Of a stretch of DNA of 12,449 nucleotides, positions 1 through 7,827 are shown one piece after another. The position numbers and the translations under genes are program-made. Every line of letters begins with the position of its first letter. The stretch's first letter is position 1. Source of the stretch: Bacillota bacterium (GTDB lineage Bacteria; Bacillota; Dehalobacteriia; UBA4068); the NCBI GenBank assembly GCA_017439615.1, contig JAFSIU010000128.1:1-12449 (forward strand), given 5' to 3'. The notes below the pieces were generated by a model. It did not search any database. It had not been told where the DNA came from and saw only the letters and a program-made list of their open reading frames with translations.

Positions 1-683
1 ACTGACTGCATATCATTAATTGTCATTCTGGCAATATTCATAGGTAAAACTGTTATTCCATATTCTGTCTGAAGCTCTTCAGCAAGAGAAATTACTGAAT
101 CAGCATGCGGATTTAATGAATTTAGTATCATCAAAAACGGTTTTCCTAATTCCTTCATTTCTGCAACGACTCTTTGCTCTGCCTCCACATATGAAGATCG
201 TTCAATATCAGTAACAGTGCCATCTGTGCTTATCATTATCCCAATTGTTGAATGCTCGCAAATTACTTTTTTAGTACCTATTTCAGCTGCTTCAGTAAAT
301 GGTATTGCTTCTTCAAACCATGGTGTATGAACCATTCTTGGGCTTTCGTCTTCTTCAAAGCCGAGTGCACCATCAATGCAATAACCAACACAATCTATCA
401 TACGTAATTTTGCTGATACTCCATCACAAACATTGATCTCTACTGCTTCGGAAGGAATGAACTTAGGCTCTGTGGTCATAACGGTTTTTCCACCACCGCT
501 TTGCGGTAATTCATCCAATGCTCGTTCCTGCGCATATTTGTCATCAATTTCGGGTATAACCAATTCTTCCATAAATTTTTTGATAAAGGTTGATTTTCCT
601 GTTCTTACAGGGCCCACAATTCCCAAATAAATGTCTCCGCCAGTTCTTTCGGCTATGTCTTTGATAACATTGAATTTTTCCAC
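1..683 (-). CDS. spoIVA: Stage IV sporulation protein A (SpoIVA), N-terminal 227 codons, cut by the window edge
   Basis: SpoIVA is the ATPase that polymerises on the outer forespore membrane to form the basement layer of the spore coat; it is made in the mother cell. The visible part gives MEKFNVIKDIAERTGGDIYL, then a Walker A motif GPVRTGKST at residues 24-32, LPQSGGGKT (59-67), MTTEPKF (69-75) and DCVG (97-100), a pattern I recognise as diagnostic of this family. The B. subtilis protein is about 490 residues, so a little under half is present and the 3' part lies outside the window. The start is GTG at 683-681, placed 7 nt after an AAGGAGG ribosome binding site (697-691). An ATG overlapping it by one base (685-683) is out of frame. 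The gene follows an intrinsic terminator, so it should have its own, probably sigma-E-type, promoter. The match runs without a break over all 227 residues. Confidence 0.96.
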   Translation of the reverse strand, partial: MEKFNVIKDIAERTGGDIYLGIVGPVRTGKSTFIKKFMEELVIPEIDDKYAQERALDELPQSGGGKTVMTTEPKFIPSEAVEINVCDGVSAKLRMIDCVGYCIDGALGFEEDESPRMVHTPWFEEAIPFTEAAEIGTKKVICEHSTIGIMISTDGTVTDIERSSYVEAEQRVVAEMKELGKPFLMILNSLNPHADSVISLAEELQTEYGITVLPMNIARMTINDMQS

Positions 684-702
684 ATTATAACCTCCTTTAA
701 TC

Positions 703-746
703 TAAAAAAATAAAAAGTATGGAAACTAGTTTTCCATACTTTTTAT
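703..746 (-). terminator. Intrinsic terminator ending the aromatic operon
   Basis: A perfect 16-bp stem pairs 746-731 with 725-710 around a 5-nt loop (730-726). On the minus strand it is followed by six T residues (709-704), then A. It lies between the ACT-protein stop codon (784-782) and the spoIVA ribosome binding site, so it ends the six-gene operon. The stem is AT-rich but long, and A-runs on the other side could make it weakly bidirectional. Confidence 0.85.
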
Positions 747-768
747 GCTTGTATTGACTAAATTATAC
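740..768 (-). promoter_or_regulatory. Possible sigma-E-like promoter of spoIVA
   Basis: GTATAAT (768-762), a 14-nt spacer and CATAAAAA (747-740) partly match the sigma-E pattern (about KMATATT, 14-15 nt, CATACAHT) expected for a mother-cell gene. Two positions differ in each element, so the call is weak. Transcription from here would begin near 734, inside the 5' arm of the upstream terminator hairpin, so the spoIVA transcript would not carry the intact hairpin. Confidence 0.3.
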
Positions 769-781
769 TAAAAAAAGGAAT

Positions 782-1231
782 TTATTCTGCAGAGTACTGA
801 CACACATCACAGGTGTTCAATACGATAATACCATTAGCTTTCAAAAGCTCCTCTGCTTTCTCATTTTCTTCAACTTCTTCAATGCGCAGAATAATATATG
901 CATTTTCCTGATTATGAGTGATAAACGCATACACATATTCAAGGCCATAGCCGTTGTCGGCAAGAATTTTCAGCACATTTTCCAAAGTTCCTGGACGGTC
1001 AGGAAGAGCTACACCGAGCACCTCATTGATTGTAACTATGCATTTTTCTGCTTCGAGTAATTTCTGCGCTCTGAAAGGATCATCACAAATTAAGCGCAAA
1101 ACGCCAAAATCTGCAGTATCTGCAATGGACATTGCGCGCAAATTGATATTATTGGATGCCAATAAGGACATGATCTCCTGCAATGTACCCACTCTGTTTT
1201 CAACAAAAACGGAAACCTGTTTGATAGTCAT
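782..1231 (-). CDS. Tandem ACT-domain protein, probable amino acid-binding regulator of the operon
   Basis: A small cytosolic protein of 149 residues made of two ACT domains and little else. The first spans roughly residues 3-65 with the loop ENRVGTLQEI (11-20). The second spans roughly 72-140 with PDRPGTLENV (77-86), where the D/N-x-x-G-x-L signature of the ligand-binding loop is repeated. ACT domains bind amino acids, often at dimer interfaces. Stand-alone tandem-ACT proteins of this kind are commonly found beside paaK and iorAB in anaerobes, but their precise role is not established to my knowledge. There is no DNA-binding or catalytic domain. The ATG at 1231 follows AAGGAGGGG, which overlaps the paaK stop codon TAA (1249-1247), so the two genes are probably translationally coupled. 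It is the last gene before the terminator. By inference it senses Phe/Tyr or an aryl intermediate and tunes an enzyme in the operon. Confidence 0.88.
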   Translation of the reverse strand: MTIKQVSVFVENRVGTLQEIMSLLASNNINLRAMSIADTADFGVLRLICDDPFRAQKLLEAEKCIVTINEVLGVALPDRPGTLENVLKILADNGYGLEYVYAFITHNQENAYIILRIEEVEENEKAEELLKANGIIVLNTCDVCQYSAE

Positions 1232-1246
1232 AGTGATTTCCCCTCC

Positions 1247-2545
1247 TTAAATCTTTCTCTTGTCAATAATTCTGACTGCTTTACCTTCGCTTCTTGCAAT
1301 GGTTTTAGGCGCAACGAGAGTTACTTTAGCAGAAAGCCCAAGCATATTCTTCAATGCGGCAACAAGCTCTTTTTCTTTGGCAGAAATATGCTTAACCGTA
1401 TCAGAGAAAATTTCAGGTGTCATTTCTACTACTACTTCAAGTGTATCAGAGAAATTGACTCTGTCAACAATAATTTGATAATTTGCTTCATATCCGTTAT
1501 TAAGCAAAACTGTTTCGATCTGAGATGGGAATACATTGACGCCTCTGATGATGAGCATGTCGTCGCTTCTGCCCATGGGCTTTGCCATTTTGATAAGAGT
1601 TCTGCCGCAGGAGCATTTTTCTCTCTTCAAAACGCAAATATCTCTTGTGCGATAGCGAATGAGCGGGAATGCTTCCTTGCTGATGCAGGTGAAGACCAAT
1701 TCGCCTTTCTCACCCTCCGGCAAAACTTCACCGGTATTCGGATTGATGATTTCGGCAATGAAATTGTCTTCATTGATATGCATACCTGTTTGCGCACTGC
1801 ATTCAAAGGAAACGCCGGGGCCGCAAATCTCGGTAAGTCCATAAATATCATATGCCTTTATGCCAAGCTTTTGTTCTATATCATGGCGCATTTCTTCGCT
1901 CCATGCTTCAGCGCCAAAGATGCCGGCTTTCAGTTTGATATCATCACGTCTTCCATGCTCATTAATACTTTCAGCAAGATATTCGGCATAAGAAGGTGTG
2001 CAGCACAAAATGGTAGATCCCAAATCGCACATTAATTGAATCTGCCTGTCAGTATTACCCGAGGAAGTTGGCACTGTTAAAGAGCCCAGCTTATGAGAGC
2101 CGCCGTTTAAGCCGGGGCCGCCTGTGAACAAGCCATAGCCATAGCTGACCTGAACTACATCGTCCTTTGTACCGCCTGCAGCAACGATTGCTCTGGCGCA
2201 GCAGGTATCCCACATATCAATATCGTTTTGAGTATAAAAAGCAATAACTCTCTTGCCTGTGGTGCCGCTGGTAGACTGAATACGAACACAGTCACTTAAA
2301 GGTGCGGCCAAAAGACCATAGGGATAGGCCTCACGCAAATCGTCTTTTGTAACAAAGGGCAGTTTGTGCAGATCATCAACAGATTTGATATCTTCCGGAG
2401 TTATGCCTGAGGCTTCCATTTTAGCACGATAATAGGGCACATTTTCATAAACTCTTTTGACGGTTTTGACCAATCTTTCGTTTTGGATTTCTTTTAATAC
2501 TGAAGGATCGGCACATTCGATTTCAGGGTTGAAATATCTTTCCAT
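1247..2545 (-). CDS. paaK: Phenylacetate-CoA ligase (PaaK family)
   Basis: Activates phenylacetate or a related aryl acid with ATP and CoA to the aryl-CoA thioester and AMP plus diphosphate. This 432-residue cytosolic enzyme is full length for the compact PaaK branch of the ANL superfamily. The phosphate-binding loop STSGTTGK is at residues 91-98, YGLTE at 234-238, RYRTRD at 296-301, a cysteine cluster (C303 and CSCGR 310-314) seen in many anaerobe PaaKs, and the hinge region GRSDD...RGVNVFP at 324-339. I chose the ATG at 2545-2543 because AGGAAGG (2560-2554) sits 8 nt upstream. An in-frame GTG at 2554-2552 overlaps that site and is rejected. It lies 35 bp after iorB and just before the ACT gene. 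Together with iorAB it interconverts arylacetate and arylpyruvate. The exact aryl substrate cannot be read from the sequence. Confidence 0.93.
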   Translation of the reverse strand: MERYFNPEIECADPSVLKEIQNERLVKTVKRVYENVPYYRAKMEASGITPEDIKSVDDLHKLPFVTKDDLREAYPYGLLAAPLSDCVRIQSTSGTTGKRVIAFYTQNDIDMWDTCCARAIVAAGGTKDDVVQVSYGYGLFTGGPGLNGGSHKLGSLTVPTSSGNTDRQIQLMCDLGSTILCCTPSYAEYLAESINEHGRRDDIKLKAGIFGAEAWSEEMRHDIEQKLGIKAYDIYGLTEICGPGVSFECSAQTGMHINEDNFIAEIINPNTGEVLPEGEKGELVFTCISKEAFPLIRYRTRDICVLKREKCSCGRTLIKMAKPMGRSDDMLIIRGVNVFPSQIETVLLNNGYEANYQIIVDRVNFSDTLEVVVEMTPEIFSDTVKHISAKEKELVAALKNMLGLSAKVTLVAPKTIARSEGKAVRIIDKRKI

Positions 2546-2580
2546 TTTAATCACCTTCCTAAAATATAATTTGAAAATTC

Positions 2581-3153
2581 TTATGAATTTTTACCCAAAT
2601 CAAAAGCTTTTCTGTTAAGCTCCAAAAACTTTGTAGGCACGCATTGTGTCAATGCCTCCTGCCATGCTTCATCAGAAATACCCAAATAGTTTGCAAAGCG
2701 GCCCATAAGAACTATATTTACCGCCTTTGGTGAACCTGCCTCGCAAGCCAGAGAAAGTGCATCGAGGGCATCTACCTTTGCTCCTGCTGCTTCCATTTTT
2801 TGCGGCAAATTCTCGGGATAAGAGGCATTGCCGGTAATGACAGGCATAGGATCGATTTGCTGAGTGTTGACAACAACAATGCCATCTTTTTTAAGGTATT
2901 CGAGATTTCTTGCTGCTTCAAGCATTTCGAAGGAAATAATGAAATCAGCCTCTCCCTTGTCGATAATCGGGGAATAAACCTTGTCGCCATAGCGAACATA
3001 TGTCACAACTGAACCGCCGCGCTGACTCATGCCATGCACCTCGGAAACCTTAACATCATATCCCTGGTTCAGCAGTAATCTGCCTAAAAGCTTGGAGGCA
3101 AGAAGTGAGCCCTGACCGCCTACGCCGACGATCATAATATTCTTCGTTTCCAT
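2581..3153 (-). CDS. iorB: Indolepyruvate ferredoxin oxidoreductase, beta subunit (IorB)
   Basis: The 190-residue small subunit of the IorAB 2-oxoacid:ferredoxin oxidoreductase. It corresponds to the gamma domain of pyruvate:ferredoxin oxidoreductase, which in that family helps bind CoA and assemble the complex. The motif GVGGQG is at residues 10-15 and EVHGMSQRGGSV at 38-49, both typical of the family, and the length is normal. The complex catalyses arylpyruvate + CoA + oxidised ferredoxin = arylacetyl-CoA + CO2 + reduced ferredoxin, reversibly in principle. The ATG at 3153 is preceded by GGAGGAGG (3168-3161), which lies inside the last codons of iorA. Only 2 nt separate the genes, so translation is coupled and the subunits should be made in equal amounts. 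No iron-sulfur cysteines are expected in this subunit and none in ferredoxin arrangement are seen. Confidence 0.95.
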   Translation of the reverse strand: METKNIMIVGVGGQGSLLASKLLGRLLLNQGYDVKVSEVHGMSQRGGSVVTYVRYGDKVYSPIIDKGEADFIISFEMLEAARNLEYLKKDGIVVVNTQQIDPMPVITGNASYPENLPQKMEAAGAKVDALDALSLACEAGSPKAVNIVLMGRFANYLGISDEAWQEALTQCVPTKFLELNRKAFDLGKNS

Positions 3154-3155
3154 TT

Positions 3156-4889
3156 TTATACCTCCTCCTGATAGCCTTGCAATGCATCAAATGCGCATAA
3201 CTGAGTACAAATGCCGCAGCCTACACAAAGTGTTGCATCAACTGAAGCCTTATCATTCTTAATGCTGATTGCAGGACAACCGATTCTCATGCACAGCTTG
3301 CAGCCCTTGCAGGCATCAACATCAACAGTTAATGCAGGCTTGGGTTTTACAGTTTTAAGCAAAGCACAAGGACGGCGGGAAATTATCACAGAGGGCTCAT
3401 CAATATTGACCTCCTCTTTTATAACCTCTGCGTTTTGAGCAAGATTATATGGGTCAACAACTCTCACTCTGTTGATGCCTATAGCCTTGCATAAGGCCTC
3501 AAGATCAATTCTACCTGCCGGATCGCCCTTGATATTCAATCCTGTGGTAGGATTTTGCTGATGTCCGGTCATGCCTGTGATGGAGTTATCCAAAATGATA
3601 ACAGTTGAAGCAGAGCCGTTATAAGCAATATCTGCCAATCCGGTCATGCCTGAATGCATAAAGGTCGAATCACCGATAACTGCGACAGCTTTTTTACCTG
3701 TATCCGCGTGATTGAAGCCATGAAGAGCAGAAATAGAAGCACCCATGCAGAGCGTCATATCCATTGCAGAAAGCGGAGCAACAGCGCCGAGAGTATAGCA
3801 GCCGATATCACCCAGGACAGTCAGCTTTTGCTTCATAAGAGTATAGAAAAGACCTCTGTGCGGGCAGCCTGCACACATAACAGGCGGACGATTGGGAATT
3901 TCCTGCTCAAGTTTTTCACAGCCTGCCGAAATTGATCTGCCGAATTTCTCTGCCAGCAGATTTTGAGAAAATTCGCCTATGAGAGAGAAAATCTCTTTAC
4001 CTTCAACCTTTAGCCCCAATGCTCTGCATTGATTTTCAATCACAGGGTCGAGCTCCTCAATGACAACAAGTCTGTCAACGGCAGCGGCAAAGTCGCAAAT
4101 CGTTTTGTCGGGCAAGGGATAGACCATGCCAAGCTTCAATATGCTGGCTTCATCACCAAATACCTCTTTGGCATATTGATACGAAGTGCCGGAGGTGATG
4201 ATGCCGATAGACCTGCTTCCCCACTCAATACGGTTTAAGCTGTTGGTTTCAGCATATTCCTGCAAGTCCTTTATTCTCTTTTCAACAATCGGATGCTTTA
4301 GCTTGGCATAGGCAGGCATCATAACATATTTTGCTGCATCTTTGGTATAGGGTTTGCCGATTTCGATTCTCTCACCTATTTCAGTTATTGATTGCGAATG
4401 TGCGATTCTGGTGCAAAGACGAAGCAGAACAGGGGTATCAAATTCTTCGGATATTGCATATGCGAGCTTGGCATATTCAAGGCAATCTGAGGAATCGGCA
4501 GGCTCCAGCATAGGGATTTTAGCCGCAATCGCATAGTGACGGGAATCCTGCTCATTTTGCGAGGAATGCATGGCAGGGTCATCAGCAACAGCAATCACCA
4601 TGCCTGCGTTGACGCCTGTATAAGAAATGGTGAATAAAGGATCTGCAGCAACATTCAGACCTACATGCTTCATGCCGCAAAAGCTGCGTTTGCCGCCTAA
4701 AGCTGCGCCGAAGGCGACCTCCATAGCAACCTTTTCATTAGGTGCCCATTCAGAGAAAATGTCATCATATTTGGCAAGTGCTTCCGTGATTTCAGTACTT
4801 GGTGTGCCGGGATAAGAAGAAGCAACCGCACATCCGGCCTCATAAAGGCCTCGTGCTACTGCATCATTACCGAGTAATAATTTTTTCAA
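3156..4889 (-). CDS. iorA: Indolepyruvate ferredoxin oxidoreductase, alpha subunit (IorA)
   Basis: The catalytic 577-residue subunit, which carries thiamine diphosphate and iron-sulfur clusters and works on aromatic 2-oxoacids (indole-, phenyl- and hydroxyphenylpyruvate). Domains in order: N-terminal pyrimidine-binding domain with YPGTPSTEIT (26-35); a middle transketolase-C-like domain (about 220-310); a TPP-binding domain with CAGCPHRG (339-346), GDIGCYTLG (360-368), GDST (406-409) and DNS (434-436); and a C-terminal two-cluster ferredoxin domain. Cluster motifs are C527/C530/C533/C538-Pro and C555/C558/C561/C565. In the second the usual Pro after the last Cys is Ala566. The start is TTG at 4889-4887, 9 nt after GAAAGGGG. 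No in-frame ATG or GTG is better placed, and the protein begins exactly at the family's usual KKLLLGNDA start. It follows the MFS gene by 24 bp and is coupled to iorB. Ferredoxin itself is not encoded here. Confidence 0.96.
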   Translation of the reverse strand: MKKLLLGNDAVARGLYEAGCAVASSYPGTPSTEITEALAKYDDIFSEWAPNEKVAMEVAFGAALGGKRSFCGMKHVGLNVAADPLFTISYTGVNAGMVIAVADDPAMHSSQNEQDSRHYAIAAKIPMLEPADSSDCLEYAKLAYAISEEFDTPVLLRLCTRIAHSQSITEIGERIEIGKPYTKDAAKYVMMPAYAKLKHPIVEKRIKDLQEYAETNSLNRIEWGSRSIGIITSGTSYQYAKEVFGDEASILKLGMVYPLPDKTICDFAAAVDRLVVIEELDPVIENQCRALGLKVEGKEIFSLIGEFSQNLLAEKFGRSISAGCEKLEQEIPNRPPVMCAGCPHRGLFYTLMKQKLTVLGDIGCYTLGAVAPLSAMDMTLCMGASISALHGFNHADTGKKAVAVIGDSTFMHSGMTGLADIAYNGSASTVIILDNSITGMTGHQQNPTTGLNIKGDPAGRIDLEALCKAIGINRVRVVDPYNLAQNAEVIKEEVNIDEPSVIISRRPCALLKTVKPKPALTVDVDACKGCKLCMRIGCPAISIKNDKASVDATLCVGCGICTQLCAFDALQGYQEEV

Positions 4890-4913
4890 GTATATTATCC
4901 CCTTTCGAAAAAT

Positions 4914-6128
4914 TTAAGGTCTCTTGATACTCATATTAATTAATAAGCCGAGAAGTGAAAAACCTGTTAAAGCTGCAAATATAATTGTAAACGAGCCGAA
5001 TTGAGTCAGGATTGCACCTGCAAGCGTCGCACTAAAAGATGCCGGGAATAATTGCAGATTGATAAGACTGAGGTTCAGCGCAAAATTCTTGCTGCCATAG
5101 AAGCCTGCAATCATGGAGGCCGACATGGTCGGAGCAAAGCCATAAGAAAGCCCGCAGAGGCACAAGCCAATAACACCGAGCAGCAGATTGGTAAGAGCTA
5201 CACCTGCAAGCGTAATAGCGGAGGCAGAAATTACTATTGTGCTCATTAGAATCTGAGCAAATTTCATGCCGTATTTATCAAATACAAAGCCCGAAACCAC
5301 CCTACCCAAGCCATTGAAAACGGAAAGCAGGCCAACGATAGTAACTGCCAGAGACTCCCCTGCACCGACCTCCAAGGAGATTTCCTTGGCAAAGCTGATG
5401 GCAGTTGAACCAACAGCACATAATAGAATGAAGAAAATGAACATCTTGATAAAGGTTGGCCTCTTCACCATTTCAATACCGGTGATATCTATTGCTTCAA
5501 AGGCTTGCTTTGCGTTTGCCTTGGATTTGCCCTGTGGAAAAACTGCATCTCTGGGTGGCATTTTCAGCAGCAAGGCTGCAACTAAAAGTACTGCACCAAT
5601 CGCAATGCCCAGGGCAAGAAATGTATTTCTCCAACCGAAATCGGGAGTATCAATCAGATTACCTGCAACTTTGCCAAGTACCAGGGTACTGAAGCCAAAG
5701 GCCATAAACAGCACTCCGGAGCAAAGACCTTTGTTATCAGGAAACCATGCTGCTGTAGCAGCGGTTATCGCATTATATACTATACCAATGCCTAGACCTG
5801 CTAATATCGCATAACCAAGCAAAAGCGGAATAATGCTCTCGCCTGAAAGCTGTGAGGTGATGAAAAAGCCAGCAAAAACCATTATTGCACCAGCTAAGGT
5901 TCTGATATTTGCCGAGAGCTTTTTGGATAAAATGCCGGAAATCATACCGCCGATACAGAACATGGAAATTGTCAAAGAATAATTCAACCCAAGCTGTGAG
6001 GAGGTCCAGCCGAATTCCGTGGAAAGGGGCGCTTTAAGAATAGACCAAGCATAAATAATGCCTGCGAATAATAAAGCAACACTGCCGACTATCAAGCGAA
6101 AAATTCGTGATTGATTTGTAACCTGCAT
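4914..6128 (-). CDS. MFS transporter of the oxalate/formate antiporter-like (OFA) type; candidate aryl acid transporter
   Basis: A 404-residue inner-membrane protein with about 12 hydrophobic segments in the usual 6+6 layout. The first is residues 11-30, and a cytoplasmic loop (about 190-225) contains basic and acidic residues. The sequence FAGIIYAWSILKAPLSTEFG (21-40), the glycine-rich GLGIGIVYNAI (111-121) and GWRNTF (165-170) resemble OFA-family carriers, which move small organic acids. The ATG at 6128 is preceded by AAGGGGGA at a 7-nt spacing. It sits 17 bp after the first CoA ligase and 24 bp before iorA, so it belongs to the pathway. A natural substrate would be phenylacetate, 4-hydroxyphenylacetate or indoleacetate: imported if the pathway is reductive, exported if it is oxidative. 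The family assignment is fairly secure; the substrate is inference only. Confidence 0.85.
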   Translation of the reverse strand: MQVTNQSRIFRLIVGSVALLFAGIIYAWSILKAPLSTEFGWTSSQLGLNYSLTISMFCIGGMISGILSKKLSANIRTLAGAIMVFAGFFITSQLSGESIIPLLLGYAILAGLGIGIVYNAITAATAAWFPDNKGLCSGVLFMAFGFSTLVLGKVAGNLIDTPDFGWRNTFLALGIAIGAVLLVAALLLKMPPRDAVFPQGKSKANAKQAFEAIDITGIEMVKRPTFIKMFIFFILLCAVGSTAISFAKEISLEVGAGESLAVTIVGLLSVFNGLGRVVSGFVFDKYGMKFAQILMSTIVISASAITLAGVALTNLLLGVIGLCLCGLSYGFAPTMSASMIAGFYGSKNFALNLSLINLQLFPASFSATLAGAILTQFGSFTIIFAALTGFSLLGLLINMSIKRP

Positions 6129-6145
6129 AAAGCATCCCCCTTAAA

Positions 6146-7780
6146 TCAACCGTTATTTTGTGCTGCTACCAGCGCTTCGCCGCCAAAAATCTTACGCAGC
6201 TTCGGCTTTTCAATTTTTCCAGTTGGGTTTCTAGGGACATCTGCAAAAATGATTTTGCGCGGGCGTTTATAGCGCGGCAGTTGTTGACAGAATTTTTCAA
6301 TTTCTTCTTCTGTGCAGGTATATCCTTTTTTGATTTCTATAATAGCAGCGGATATCTCGCCCAATCTCTTATCCGGAAGACCGATTACGGCTACATCATT
6401 GATTGCGGGATATGCGCTCAGGAAGTTCTCGACCTGAACAGGATAGATATTTTCGCCGCCGCTGATAATAACATCCTTCTTACGATCAACCAGGAAAATA
6501 AAGCCATCTTCATCCCGCATAGCCATATCGCCTGTATAAAGCCAGCCGTTCCTCAGAATTGCTGCTGTTGCAGCTTCATCATTATAATAGCATTTCATAA
6601 CGCCGGGGCCTTTGACGCAAAGCTCACCAACTTCGCTGCCTTGAACAAGCTCGTCATTTTCATTGACGATTTTGACCTCCCAGCCATATCCGGGAACACC
6701 GATTGCGCCAACCTTATGTATATTTTCAACACCGAGATGTACACAGCCCGGTCCGATAGATTCGCTTAAGCCGTAATTTGTATCATAATCATGCTTCGGG
6801 AAAATCTCTTTCCAATGCTTGATAAGACTTTGAGGAACAGGCTGCGCACCGATATGCATCAAGCGCCATTGTGCGAGCTGATAATCGACAGCTTTCAGCT
6901 CTCCGCTATCAAGCGCATTCAGGATATCCTGCGCCCAAGGAACCAGCAGCCATACAATGGTGCAGTGCTCATTGGAAACAGCCTCCAAAATGCTTTTGGG
7001 CGTGGCGCCCTTGAGCAAAACTGATTTTGCGCCCACAAGGAAGCTGCCGAACCAATGCATTTTGGCGCCTGTATGATAAAGCGGCGGTATGCAAAGGAAA
7101 ACATCGTCCTTGGTTTGTCCGTGGTGTGCTTGTTCTACCTTGCAAGAATGCATAAGGCTTTCGTGATCGTGCAAAATTGCTTTAGGAAAGCCGGTCGTGC
7201 CGGAGGAAAAATATATGGCAGCATCATCTTTATCAGTCAACTTAATATCGGGAGAATTGCTGCCGCAATTTGCAGTCAGCTCGGCATAGGAATCGGCAAA
7301 GGCGGGACAAGTTTCATTGCCGACATATATAAGCTGTCTGTTTACTTCGATTTCCTCTGCAATTTCCTCAATACGACCAATGAATTCGAAGCCGAAAACA
7401 AGCACATCGACTTCCGCCAGATCAAGGCAATATTTGATTTCATCGGAAGTGTATCGGAAATTAAGCGGCACAGCTAAAGCGCCTGTTTTGAGAATACCGA
7501 AATAAATAGGCAGCCATTCCAGGCAATTCATTAAAAGAATGGCGACCTTATCTCCTTTTTTGATTCCGCGTGATAAAAGCAGATTTGCAAAGCGGTTTGC
7601 TTTTTCATTGAAAACATTCCATGTAATTTCTCTGCGAAAGTAGGCGGATGCCGTAGATTCAATGAGATCAAATTCACGCCAGGTACGACGTTTTTCACTG
7701 CGTTCGGGATTGATTTCGACAAGTGCGGTATCATTACCGAACATTTGACAGTTTTTCTCCAAAATCTCTGTGATTGGCAT
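6146..7780 (-). CDS. ANL-superfamily acyl/aryl-CoA ligase (class I AMP-forming)
   Basis: The first structural gene of the attenuated operon, a 544-residue cytosolic AMP-forming CoA ligase. All core motifs are present: P-loop SSGTTGFPK (192-200), NYGLSE, WLYTGDMA, the hinge RKKDVIISGGENIYP, and NPTGKIEKPK near the C-terminus with the probable adenylation lysine K522. It is a different subfamily from the PaaK gene downstream, closer to fatty acid and benzoate-type ligases. The N-terminus has two similar elements, RRTWREFD (31-38) and RREITWNVFN (49-58), either an internal duplication or a subfamily trait. I chose the ATG at 7780-7778, 8 nt after AGGAGG (7794-7789). A TTG extension to 7837 is rejected because it would translate the terminator hairpin. 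From context the substrate is probably an aryl acid such as 4-hydroxyphenylacetate, but the sequence alone does not show this. Confidence 0.9.
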   Translation of the reverse strand: MPITEILEKNCQMFGNDTALVEINPERSEKRRTWREFDLIESTASAYFRREITWNVFNEKANRFANLLLSRGIKKGDKVAILLMNCLEWLPIYFGILKTGALAVPLNFRYTSDEIKYCLDLAEVDVLVFGFEFIGRIEEIAEEIEVNRQLIYVGNETCPAFADSYAELTANCGSNSPDIKLTDKDDAAIYFSSGTTGFPKAILHDHESLMHSCKVEQAHHGQTKDDVFLCIPPLYHTGAKMHWFGSFLVGAKSVLLKGATPKSILEAVSNEHCTIVWLLVPWAQDILNALDSGELKAVDYQLAQWRLMHIGAQPVPQSLIKHWKEIFPKHDYDTNYGLSESIGPGCVHLGVENIHKVGAIGVPGYGWEVKIVNENDELVQGSEVGELCVKGPGVMKCYYNDEAATAAILRNGWLYTGDMAMRDEDGFIFLVDRKKDVIISGGENIYPVQVENFLSAYPAINDVAVIGLPDKRLGEISAAIIEIKKGYTCTEEEIEKFCQQLPRYKRPRKIIFADVPRNPTGKIEKPKLRKIFGGEALVAAQNNG

Positions 7781-7794
7781 ACAAATTTCCTCCT

Positions 7795-7827
7795 GATAAA
7801 AAATAAAGCCGCAGCAATGGCTGCGGC
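7795..7827 (-). terminator. Attenuator terminator (3:4 hairpin) ahead of the CoA ligase gene
   Basis: GCCGCAGC (7827-7820) pairs perfectly with GCTGCGGC (7815-7808) around the 4-nt loop CATT, followed by TTTATTTTTT (7807-7798). This is a strong GC-rich 8-bp stem with a U-tract, lying just before the ribosome binding site of the ligase gene and downstream of the leader peptide. Its position inside its own operon marks it as a regulated terminator and not an operon end. Confidence 0.92.

Noticed and set aside
1388..2035. 215-codon plus-strand ORF opposite paaK
   Set aside because: It is antisense to a full-length PaaK with all motifs intact, resembles no protein I know, and has no gene-like context on that strand.
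2546..2554. GTG start three codons upstream in paaK
   Set aside because: The GTG touches the AGGAAGG ribosome binding site, so it cannot be used with it; ATG 2545 is correctly spaced.
5266..5814. 182-codon plus-strand ORF opposite the MFS gene
   Set aside because: It mirrors the hydrophobic codons of the transporter and has no recognisable domain; every supported gene here is on the minus strand.
6158..6769. 203-codon plus-strand ORF opposite the CoA ligase
   Set aside because: A shadow frame over conserved C-terminal ligase motifs; it has no recognised features.
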